From assembly GCA_947259625.1 (NCBI GenBank), contig CAMYMY010000283.1, positions 1-12,480 of the forward strand: a stretch of DNA of 12,480 nucleotides. The letters run 5' to 3'. This DNA is from an uncultured Kiloniellales bacterium. GTDB taxonomy: Bacteria; Pseudomonadota; Alphaproteobacteria; Kiloniellales; JAKSDN01. The stretch's first letter is position 1. Each line of letters starts with the position of its first letter. This document shows positions 5,520 to 12,480 of this stretch, one piece after another. Below the pieces are notes generated by a model, which was not told the DNA's origin, searched no databases, and saw only the letters and a program-made list of their open reading frames with translations. A program made the position numbers and the translations under genes.

Positions 5520-8500
5520 ATGTCGGACCGAACCATAGGTATCCTTCGAAGTCGTCGCTATCTGCCGCTGTTCGTGACCCAGTTTCTGGGCGCGTTCAAC
5601 GACAACCTGTTCAAGAACGCGATGGTCATCCTGATCTTGTTCCGGATCGCCGAAACATCCGGCCTCAACGGCCAGATCATGGTGACCGCGGCCGCGGCCG
5701 TCTTCATTCTGCCGTTCTTCCTGTTTTCCGCCACCGCCGGTCAACTCGCCGACAAGTTCGACAAGGCGCGGCTGATCCGCGTCGTGAAAGCCTGCGAGAT
5801 CGCCGTCATGGCGCTGGCCGCCTTGGGTTTCGCCTTGGGCAACGCCTATTTCCTGACCGCGGTGTTGTTCTTCATGGGCGCCCAGTCGGCATTCTTCGGG
5901 CCACTCAAGTACGGCATCCTGCCCGACCATCTGGCCGAGGAGGAACTGGTCACCGGCAACGCCCTGCTCGAGGCCGGCACCTATCTGGCGATCCTCACCG
6001 GCACCATTGCCGGCGGTTTGCTGATCCTGACCGAAGGCGGCACCTCGTTCGTCTCTGCGGCGGTCGTGGCGCTGGCGCTCGCCGGCTGGGCGGCGAGCCT
6101 CGCCATTCCCGCCTGCCGGGCGGCGGCGCCGGACCTCGAGGTCAACTGGTACCTCTATCCCGAGACCAAAGGCATCCTGGCCCTCGCCGCCAAACGCCGG
6201 GACGTCTTCCTCTCGATCCTCGGCATCTCCTGGTTCTGGCTGGTCGGCGCGACTTTCCTCTCGCAGTTTCCGGCCTATGCCAAGGATATCCTGGGTGGCG
6301 ACGAGCAGGTGGTGACCCTGTTCCTGACCGTCTTTTCAGTGGGAATCGGCGCCGGCTCGATGCTCTGCGACCGCTTGCTGAAGGGTGAGATCTCGGCCCG
6401 CTATGTGCCGATCGGCGCCCTCGGCATGGCGCTTTTCTCGGTCGACCTTTATTTTGCCAGCGATCTGTCCGGCCGCGCCGCCGAGCTGATCGGCGCGCGG
6501 GCCTTCATCGGGCAGCCGGCCCACTGGCGGGTGCTGGGCGACCTCTTCCTGATCGCCTTGTGCGGCGGCCTCTACATCGTTCCGCTCTATGCCATCATGC
6601 AGAGCCGCGCCGAGCAGGCCGTGCGTGCGCGGACGATTGCCGCCAACAACGTGCTGAATGCGCTTTTCATGGTGCTGGGTGCGCTGGGCACCGCCGGCAT
6701 GCTGTGGGCCGGCTTCACGGTGACCGACGTCTTTCTGACCATGGCGCTCGCCAACATCGCCGTGGCGGTCTACATCTGCAAGCTCTTGCCGCACGAGCTG
6801 CTCAAGGCGATCGCCTCCTGGATCTTCCGCCTGGCCTACCGGGTCGAGGTGACGGGTTGGGAGAACTACCGGAAGGCCGGGGACAAGGCGGTCGTGGTGG
6901 TGAACCACGTGTCCTTCCTGGACGGGCCGCTGCTGGCCGCCTTCCTGCCCGGCCGGCCGATGTTCGCCATCGACACTCATATGGCGCGACGTTGGTGGGC
7001 CAAGCCCTTCCTGGCGCTGATCGAGGCCTTTCCGCTCGACCCGACCAACCCGCTGGCCACCAAGTCGCTGATCCGCGCGGTCCAGACGGGCAAGCACTGC
7101 GTGATCTTCCCGGAAGGCCGTATCACGGTGACCGGCGCCCTGATGAAGGTGTACGAGGGGCCGGGCATGGTCGCCGACAAGGCTGGGGCCGAGGTGCTGC
7201 CGATCCGCATCGACGGCGCGCAGTTCACGCACTTCTCGCGCCTGAAAGGCAAGCTTCGGCTGCGGCTGTTCCCCAAGATCACCATCACTATCCTCGAGCC
7301 GCGCAGTTTCGAGGTGCCGGCCGAGGTCGTGGGACGCCAGCGCCGCCGCGCGATCGGCGACGCGCTCTACGAGGTCATGTCGGACATGATGTTCGAGACC
7401 CACAATCAGCGTCGGCAGACCCTGTTCGAGGCCCTTCTGGAGTCCCGCGCCCTCTACGGCGGCGGCAAACCGGTCGTGGAGGACATCGAGCGCAAGGCGC
7501 TCACCTACGACCGCCTGGTCCTGGGTGCCTTGGTTCTCGGCCGTCGCTTCACCCGGGTGACCAAGAGGCGGGAGGTGGTCGGCCTGATGCTGCCGAACGC
7601 CGCCGCAACGGCCGTCAGCTTCTTCGGATTGCAGGCCTTCGGCCGGGTCCCGGCCATGCTGAACTTCACCGCCGGCGCGGCCAACCTGCTCTCGGCCTGC
7701 CGCACGGCGCAGGTCCGCACTGTCTACACCTCACGCCGCTTCGTCGCGCAGGCCAAGCTCGGCGACGTCGCCGAGGCCCTCGCGGAGCAGGTCCGGCTGG
7801 TCTATCTGGAGGACTTGCGGGCCGAAATCGGCGTCTTCGACAATCTGGCCGGGCTGCTCGCCCGCCTGGTGCTCTTCACTTCGGGCTCGGAAGGCAGCCC
7901 CAAGGGCGTGGTCCTGTCGCATGACAACATCCTGTCGAACTGTCGGCAGTTGGGGGCACGCATCGACTTCACGCCGAACGATATCGTGTTCAACGCCCTG
8001 CCGGTGTTCCATTCCTTCGGCCTGACCGGCGGGATGCTGTTGCCGGCGTTTTCGGGCATCAAGACCTTCATGTATCCCTCGCCGCTGCACTACCGGATCG
8101 TGCCCGAACTGGTCTATGCCTCGAACGCGACCGTCATGTTCGGCACCGATACCTTCCTGACCGGCTATGCCCGCATGGCGCACCCTTATGACTTCTACTC
8201 CATGCGCTATGTCTTCGCCGGTGCCGAGAAAGTGCGCGACGAAACCAGACGAACTTGGATGGAAAAGTTCGGCATTCGTGTCCTTGAAGGCTACGGCTCG
8301 ACCGAATGCGCGCCGGTGCTGGCGGTCAACTCGCCCATGCACTTTAAGGCCGGCACGGTCGGGCGGCTGCTGCCCGGCATTCGCCATCGCCTGGAGCCGG
8401 TGCCCGGCGTCGAGGAGGGCGGTTGCCTCCTGGTCTCCGGTCCCAACGTCATGCTGGGCTATCTGAAGGCCGAGCGGCCCGGCGAGCTGGAGCCGCCCGC

Positions 8501-8900
8501 CGAGGGTTGGTACGACACCGGCGACATCGTCGACATCGACGCCCAGGGCTTCGTGCGTATCGTTGGACGCGCCAAGCGCTTTGCCAAGATCGCCGGCGAG
8601 ATGGTCTCGCTGGGCGCGGTGGAAAACCTGGTAAGCAGCCTCTGGCCCGACCATCAGCATGCGGTCGTGAGCCTGCCCGATGCCCGTAAGGGCGAGCAAC
8701 TGGTGCTGCTGACCGACCGGGCGGCGGCGGCGCGCGACGAGCTCGCGGCACACGCCCGAACCGAAGGGGTGGCGGAGCTGATGGTGCCCAAGGTGCTATT
8801 CAACGTCGATTCGCTGCCTTTGCTTGGCACCGGCAAGACCGACTATGTCGGCACCAAGGCCCTGGCCGAGCAGTTGCTCGCCATTGGCAGTGCGGCCTGA
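5520..8900 (+). CDS. aas: Three-domain Aas-type acyltransferase: MFS (LplT-like) + PlsC + AMP-binding acyl-ACP/CoA synthetase
   Basis: A 1126-residue inner-membrane fusion. Residues about 1-415 are a 12-helix MFS transporter resembling the lysophospholipid flippase LplT (FLGAFNDNLFKNA near the start). Residues about 440-625 are a PlsC acyltransferase with NHVSFLD (His463, Asp468) and FPEGR (530-534). Residues about 655-1110 are an adenylating domain with TSGSEGSPKG (787-796), YGSTE, YDTGD and the A10 lysine in GTGKTDY (Lys1106). In E. coli, LplT and Aas re-import and re-acylate lyso-phosphatidylethanolamine; here the steps are in one chain. ATG 5520 follows AGGAGGAAGG (5501-5510), a strong site. 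The stretch GLLARLVLFTSG (about 7852-7880) looks shortened: relatives have roughly 15-20 more residues, ending near DPAV, between GLLA and VLFTSG. The frame stays open, so it may be translated. Loss before the P-loop could weaken adenylation. Confidence 0.9.
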   Translation: MSDRTIGILRSRRYLPLFVTQFLGAFNDNLFKNAMVILILFRIAETSGLNGQIMVTAAAAVFILPFFLFSATAGQLADKFDKARLIRVVKACEIAVMALAALGFALGNAYFLTAVLFFMGAQSAFFGPLKYGILPDHLAEEELVTGNALLEAGTYLAILTGTIAGGLLILTEGGTSFVSAAVVALALAGWAASLAIPACRAAAPDLEVNWYLYPETKGILALAAKRRDVFLSILGISWFWLVGATFLSQFPAYAKDILGGDEQVVTLFLTVFSVGIGAGSMLCDRLLKGEISARYVPIGALGMALFSVDLYFASDLSGRAAELIGARAFIGQPAHWRVLGDLFLIALCGGLYIVPLYAIMQSRAEQAVRARTIAANNVLNALFMVLGALGTAGMLWAGFTVTDVFLTMALANIAVAVYICKLLPHELLKAIASWIFRLAYRVEVTGWENYRKAGDKAVVVVNHVSFLDGPLLAAFLPGRPMFAIDTHMARRWWAKPFLALIEAFPLDPTNPLATKSLIRAVQTGKHCVIFPEGRITVTGALMKVYEGPGMVADKAGAEVLPIRIDGAQFTHFSRLKGKLRLRLFPKITITILEPRSFEVPAEVVGRQRRRAIGDALYEVMSDMMFETHNQRRQTLFEALLESRALYGGGKPVVEDIERKALTYDRLVLGALVLGRRFTRVTKRREVVGLMLPNAAATAVSFFGLQAFGRVPAMLNFTAGAANLLSACRTAQVRTVYTSRRFVAQAKLGDVAEALAEQVRLVYLEDLRAEIGVFDNLAGLLARLVLFTSGSEGSPKGVVLSHDNILSNCRQLGARIDFTPNDIVFNALPVFHSFGLTGGMLLPAFSGIKTFMYPSPLHYRIVPELVYASNATVMFGTDTFLTGYARMAHPYDFYSMRYVFAGAEKVRDETRRTWMEKFGIRVLEGYGSTECAPVLAVNSPMHFKAGTVGRLLPGIRHRLEPVPGVEEGGCLLVSGPNVMLGYLKAERPGELEPPAEGWYDTGDIVDIDAQGFVRIVGRAKRFAKIAGEMVSLGAVENLVSSLWPDHQHAVVSLPDARKGEQLVLLTDRAAAARDELAAHARTEGVAELMVPKVLFNVDSLPLLGTGKTDYVGTKALAEQLLAIGSAA

Positions 8901-8919
8901 AAACGCGAAGGAGCGACCG

Positions 8920-11703
8920 ATGGAAATCCTGCTCGCCTTGCTGCTGGGGCTCTATGTGCTGGTCGCGCCGGCCCTGGGAATAGTGGCCTTCAACCAGAGC
9001 CGTCAGCACCGCGACGAACTCGCCCGTCTGCGCCGCCAGGTCCAGGGCCTGACCCTGCAGGTCGACGATCTCCGCACGGCCGGCGCCGCCCCGGCGCGCG
9101 AGCGCGGAGAGGCCCCGCAGGCGCCGCCGGAGGACGCACCGACGCCCGCCGCGCCGGAGCCGCCCGCGCAGCCCGAGCCGCCACGCGAAATTCCCGCGCC
9201 GCCGCCACCCCGCCCGGCGGCTCCCGCGGCCGCGGCAAGGCCGCAGACGGTCCGGCAGCCGGCCGTGGCCCGGCCCAGCCTCGAGCAGTGGCTGACCTCT
9301 CGAGGCTTGATTTGGCTGGGCGGCGGCACGGCGGCACTGGCGGCCGTCTTCCTCGTCAAGTACTCGATCGAGCGCGGTTGGATTGGCCCCCTGGTACGGG
9401 TGAGCCTCGGCTTCGTTTTCGGCCTTGCCCTGATCCTGGGCGGGGAGTGGCTGCGCCGGCGTCCCCTGCAGCGCGCCATCGCGGCAATCGAACCGAACTA
9501 CCTGCCGCCCGCCATAACCGCGGCCGGATTGTTCGCGGCCTTTGCCAGCGTCTATGCCGCCTATGGCCTCTATGATTTCTTGCCGGCCTTCGTCGCCTTC
9601 GCGCTCCTGGCCGCCATCGCTTTCGCCGCGTTCGGCCTCGCGCTGCTGCAGGGTCCGCTGATCGCGGTGCTCGGCCTGCTGGGCGGCCTTGTCACGCCGA
9701 TGCTCGTGTCGACCGGCATACCCCTGCCCTGGCCACTGTTCGGCTATCTTCTGGTCCTGGCCGCGGGTTCCCTCGCCATCGTGCGCGTGATGGCCTGGTG
9801 GTGGCTTGCTTGGTGGACCCTGGCCGGGGCCGCGCTCTGGCCGCTTCTCTGGTTCGCCGGCATCTGGTCGACGGGCGATGCCGTGCCGCTGGGGATCTAT
9901 CTCGTGCTGCTTTCGGCGCTCTTTCTCGGGGTTCGGCACGGCCGGGGCGCTTCGATCGAGCTGGTCAATTGGAAGTACTGGTTCGCGCCGTTGGCCCTTC
10001 CGGAACAGCTTGCCTGGGGTGCGGCCGGGTCCGTTTCGGTGCTCGTCTTTATCCTGGTGCGCACGGATGGCTACGGTCCGGCTTCGCTCGGCGCGCTTTT
10101 CGCGCTGTCGTGCCTCTTCCTCGCCGCCGGCTACCGCGAGGCGGTCTTCGATGCGCTGGCGATCGTGGCGGCGGCGCTCACCGTCGCGCTGACCGCGGTC
10201 TGGCACTTGCCCCGTATGGTCACCCGGCCCCTGCCGCTGCACGAGTACCTGGGCGAGGAGTACAGCGGCACCCTCGGGCCGGTACTGCCGCCCGAGCTGT
10301 CGGCCTTCGTCGTGGTGGCGCTGATCTTCGGCGCGTTCTTCGCGCTGGCCGGCTTTCTCGCGCTCGCCGGCAGCCGCCGCCCGGCGATCTGGGCCGGCGT
10401 CTCGGCGGTCACCCCCCTCGCGCTGCTGGCGGTCGCCTACTGGCGCATCGTCGACTTCGGCCTGGACCTCAAGTGGTCGGCCGTGGCCGTCGCCCTGGCC
10501 GGGCTCAACGTCGTCGCGGCGGGCTGGATCCGGCGCCGGCCGCTCCCCAGGGACGGCGACCTCGCGCTGGCCGCCTATGCCGCGGCCACGGTCGCGGCGC
10601 TCGGCCTGGCCTTCGCCATGGCGCTCGAGCAGGCCTGGCTCACGGTCGCCCTGTCGCTGCAGTTGCCGGCGCTCGCCTGGATCCACGACCGCCTGTCCGT
10701 GAAGCCGCTCAGGCATGTCGCGCTGGTCCTGGCCGGCGTGGTCCTGGCGCGCCTGGTGTTGAATTACAACGTCCTCGACTATCCGCTCGGCGGCCTGCCG
10801 GGCTTCAACTGGGTCCTCTATGGCTACGGCGTCCCGGCCGTCGCGTTCTGGTGGGCCGCCTCGCGCTTCCGGCGCAGCGAGGACGACCTTCTGGTCATGG
10901 TGCTCGAGGGGGGCACGCTGGCTTTCGTCTGGCTGTTTGTCTCGCTCGAGATCCGCACCCTCGTGGCCGGCTCGCTCACGGCCCCGCGCTACGACCTGGC
11001 GGAGCAGTCGCTGCAGACGATCGCCTGGCTGGCGCTGGCATACGGCTGGCTTAGGCTCTACCGGCAAAGCGGCCGCAGGCCGCTGCTCTGGGGCTGGCGC
11101 CTGCTGGCCGGTCTCGCGGCGGTTCACACGCCGCTGTTCCAGCTGCTGGCCTCCAACCCGCTGTGGTCCTCCGACCCCGTGGGCGACTGGCCGGTCGTGA
11201 ACCTGCTGTCGCTGGCCTATCTGGCGCCCGCGGTCTTCGCCTTCCTCTTCGCGTGGGAGCTGCGGCGCAGCGGCCATCAGCGACCTGCCATGGCCGCGGC
11301 GGTCTACGGGCTGGTGCTGGTCTTCGTGTATCTCTCGCTCGAGGTGCGCCGGGCCTTCCACGGGCCGGTGCTCGGCGTCGGGCCGACTGGCGATCCGGAG
11401 TTCTACACCTACTCGGTCGTCTGGCTCTGCTACGCGCTCGTGCTCTTGGGGCTCGGTATCTGGAAGGGGTTCTCCAGCCTGCGCTACGCCTCCCTCGCCG
11501 CACTCTTCATCGTGGTCGGCAAGGTGCTCCTCTTCGACACGGCGGAGCTCACCGACGTCCTGCGCGTGCTCTCCGTCGCGGGGCTGGCGCTCGGCCTGTT
11601 CGGCATCGTCTACTTCTACCAGCGCTTCGTGTTCCCGCCGCGCGGCCAGGGACCGGCTCAGGGCCCGGGTCAGGCCTCGGGGCGCCCGGAGGCCATGTCG
11701 TAG
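8920..11703 (+). CDS. DUF2339 polytopic membrane protein
   Basis: A 927-residue protein with an N-terminal membrane segment (about 2-23), a short coiled coil (about 30-52, HRDELARLRRQVQGL), a Pro/Ala/Glu-rich linker (about 55-118) and then more than 20 hydrophobic segments to the C-terminus. RGLIWLGGGTAALAAVFLVKYSIE (starting near residue 128), FNWVLYGYGVPA, SLEVRRAF and YFYQRFVF are hallmarks of the DUF2339 family. Its function is not established. ATG 8920 follows AAGGAG (8908-8913) at 6 bases, and the 19-bp gap from the acyltransferase indicates co-transcription. A link to cell-envelope or lipid homeostasis is suggested only by the operon. The 3' end overlaps the convergent gene by 34 bp. 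No frameshift or gap is apparent. Confidence 0.9.
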   Translation: MEILLALLLGLYVLVAPALGIVAFNQSRQHRDELARLRRQVQGLTLQVDDLRTAGAAPARERGEAPQAPPEDAPTPAAPEPPAQPEPPREIPAPPPPRPAAPAAAARPQTVRQPAVARPSLEQWLTSRGLIWLGGGTAALAAVFLVKYSIERGWIGPLVRVSLGFVFGLALILGGEWLRRRPLQRAIAAIEPNYLPPAITAAGLFAAFASVYAAYGLYDFLPAFVAFALLAAIAFAAFGLALLQGPLIAVLGLLGGLVTPMLVSTGIPLPWPLFGYLLVLAAGSLAIVRVMAWWWLAWWTLAGAALWPLLWFAGIWSTGDAVPLGIYLVLLSALFLGVRHGRGASIELVNWKYWFAPLALPEQLAWGAAGSVSVLVFILVRTDGYGPASLGALFALSCLFLAAGYREAVFDALAIVAAALTVALTAVWHLPRMVTRPLPLHEYLGEEYSGTLGPVLPPELSAFVVVALIFGAFFALAGFLALAGSRRPAIWAGVSAVTPLALLAVAYWRIVDFGLDLKWSAVAVALAGLNVVAAGWIRRRPLPRDGDLALAAYAAATVAALGLAFAMALEQAWLTVALSLQLPALAWIHDRLSVKPLRHVALVLAGVVLARLVLNYNVLDYPLGGLPGFNWVLYGYGVPAVAFWWAASRFRRSEDDLLVMVLEGGTLAFVWLFVSLEIRTLVAGSLTAPRYDLAEQSLQTIAWLALAYGWLRLYRQSGRRPLLWGWRLLAGLAAVHTPLFQLLASNPLWSSDPVGDWPVVNLLSLAYLAPAVFAFLFAWELRRSGHQRPAMAAAVYGLVLVFVYLSLEVRRAFHGPVLGVGPTGDPEFYTYSVVWLCYALVLLGLGIWKGFSSLRYASLAALFIVVGKVLLFDTAELTDVLRVLSVAGLALGLFGIVYFYQRFVFPPRGQGPAQGPGQASGRPEAMS

Positions 11704-11990
11704 TCGCGAAAAACCTCGGCGACGCGGATGCGGTAGTCCCGGAAGATGGCGCGCTGGCCCTCGGCCTGGGCGCCCTGATGGTCGGCGTTGGAAAACCAGG
11801 CCTCGACCGCCGCCGCGTCGCGCCAGAACGACAGCGAGACGTACTTGCCCTCGGTCGTCACGCTGTGGAACCGCTCGACCGAGAGGAAGCCGTCGACCTG
11901 CTGCAGCTTCTCGCGCAAGTCGGCGGCCAAGTCGAAGTACTGCTGCGCCCTGTCCTCGTGGGGCACCACTTCGAAGATCACGGCGATCAT
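11670..11990 (-). CDS. Antibiotic biosynthesis monooxygenase (ABM) domain protein
   Basis: A 106-residue protein starting MIAVIFEVVPHED, a single dimeric alpha/beta-barrel (ABM) domain. VDGFLSVERFHS, SLSFWRD, AVEAWFSNADHQGAQ and FRDYRIRVAEVFRDYDM match a widespread proteobacterial subgroup. Members of this fold include quinol/anthrone monooxygenases and IsdG-type haem-degrading enzymes; many small ones have no known substrate, and I cannot assign one here. The start at 11990 is chosen because AAGGAG (minus strand, 11998-12003) lies 7 bases upstream. The open frame extends further 5' without homology. The last 34 bp overlap the convergent DUF2339 gene. No strong promoter was recognised between 11991 and 12160. 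Confidence 0.85.
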   Translation of the reverse strand: MIAVIFEVVPHEDRAQQYFDLAADLREKLQQVDGFLSVERFHSVTTEGKYVSLSFWRDAAAVEAWFSNADHQGAQAEGQRAIFRDYRIRVAEVFRDYDMASGRPEA

Positions 11991-12166
11991 TGCGTTGCTC
12001 CTTTGGCAGCGGCGGACGGCTGCGCCATAGTAGCCCAATGCCTCGGATCGGAACCAGACGGCGGATTCGTTCAAGAACCGGTCGCCGGGGGTCAACCGTC
12101 CGGGCGGGGTTGCGCTAGCGTTTGCGCGTTCCGGAAATCGTCCGGTCGGAAGCAGGGGAGATGACG

Positions 12167-12480
12167 ATGGCGGAAGCGGCGGCGCCGGAGGTGCGCAAGG
12201 TCGCCGTGATCGGCACCGGGGTGATCGGCGCCGGCTGGGCGGCGCGCTGTCTCGGCCACGGCCTGGACGTGGCGGCCTGGGACCCGGGCCCGGACGCCGA
12301 GGCGAAGCTACGGGCCGCTGTCGACAACGCCTGGCCGGCGGTCGCCAAGCTGGGGCTCTGGCCCGGCGCGGATCCGGCGCGGCTGAGCTTCGCGGCAACA
12401 CCGGAAGACGCCTGCGCCGGGGCGGACTTCGTCCAGGAGAGCGCGCCCGAGCGCGAAGACCTGAAGCGGCGCCTGCTCGC
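12167..12480 (+). CDS. 3-hydroxyacyl-CoA dehydrogenase family, L-carnitine-dehydrogenase-like (3' partial)
   Basis: This is the N-terminal part of an NAD-dependent 3-hydroxyacyl-CoA dehydrogenase-type enzyme, cut by the window end. VAVIGTGVIGAGWAARCLGHG is the Rossmann GxGxxG dinucleotide fold; VAAWDPGPDAE ends the second strand with an acidic residue fitting NAD(H); ADFVQESAPE is the conserved ES-P-E loop. The VIGAGWAAR...G.DV..WDP pattern favours L-carnitine 3-dehydrogenase or lambda-crystallin-type enzymes over FadB-type enzymes. L-carnitine dehydrogenase oxidises carnitine to 3-dehydrocarnitine. ATG 12167 is preferred over ATG 12161 because AGGGGAG (12154-12160) is 6 bases from the former and touches the latter. 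It is divergent from the ABM gene across about 176 bp. Confidence 0.82.
   Translation, partial: MAEAAAPEVRKVAVIGTGVIGAGWAARCLGHGLDVAAWDPGPDAEAKLRAAVDNAWPAVAKLGLWPGADPARLSFAATPEDACAGADFVQESAPEREDLKRRLL

Noticed and set aside
6336..7403. 355-codon open frame on the minus strand inside the acyltransferase gene
   Set aside because: Antisense shadow; the plus frame carries MFS and PlsC motifs over the same bases.
9070..9275. Proline/alanine-rich repeats near the DUF2339 N-terminus as a nucleotide repeat element
   Set aside because: The bases keep codon periodicity and encode a low-complexity linker; there is no exact tandem unit.
8800..11361. 853-codon open frame on the minus strand opposite DUF2339
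   Set aside because: It is a shadow of the high-GC3 coding strand: composition is Arg/Gln/Glu/Gly-rich with no recognisable domain, it has no ribosome binding site, and the plus-strand frame has clear DUF2339 motifs.
12110..12127. Repeated TTGCGC and CGCTAGCG motif upstream of the dehydrogenase
   Set aside because: Too short and GC-biased to call a promoter or operator; no matching -10 element was found at a proper distance.

Overview
The window is GC-rich, densely coding proteobacterial DNA, most likely from an alphaproteobacterium. The taxonomic call is an inference from protein style (form IA RuBisCO, Aas-type fusion acyltransferase, DUF2339 protein, L-carnitine-dehydrogenase-like protein) and strong GC3 bias; no rRNA or marker gene is present. 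No mobile element, CRISPR array, tRNA or rRNA was seen.

Region 1 (1-2590) is the 3' end of a Calvin-cycle (cbb) operon: a class I fructose-bisphosphate aldolase (5' end outside the window), form I RuBisCO large subunit and small subunit, then a run of hairpins ending in a good intrinsic terminator. The large-subunit gene is broken. About 62 bp are missing near position 1303/1304, which shifts the frame and removes the segment that carries the carbamylated lysine and the Mg2+-binding Asp/Glu.

Region 2 (2581-3719) is a TetR-family regulator and a peroxiredoxin-like protein behind a promoter with a TetR-type palindrome. The regulator has lost most of its helix-turn-helix by an in-frame deletion.

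Region 3 (3858-11703) is a second TetR regulator (intact) behind a strong promoter and a near-perfect 22-bp operator. It is followed in the same direction by a membrane-anchored alpha/beta hydrolase (4-bp overlap), a three-domain MFS/PlsC/AMP-binding acyltransferase of the Aas type and a very hydrophobic DUF2339 protein (19-bp gap). This looks like one regulated membrane-lipid deacylation/reacylation unit. The acyltransferase also seems to lack a short in-frame segment just before its adenylation P-loop.

Region 4 (11670-12480) is a small antibiotic-biosynthesis-monooxygenase-fold protein on the minus strand, convergent with and overlapping DUF2339, and a divergent, 3'-truncated 3-hydroxyacyl-CoA/L-carnitine dehydrogenase.

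The most notable observation is the set of three separate short internal deletions, each in a conserved core, in otherwise healthy genes. They are either real gene decay or an assembly/consensus artefact, and read mapping would decide. I did not find a convincing new defence or mobile system; the TetR-hydrolase-Aas-DUF2339 cassette is the best candidate for an uncharacterised functional unit.
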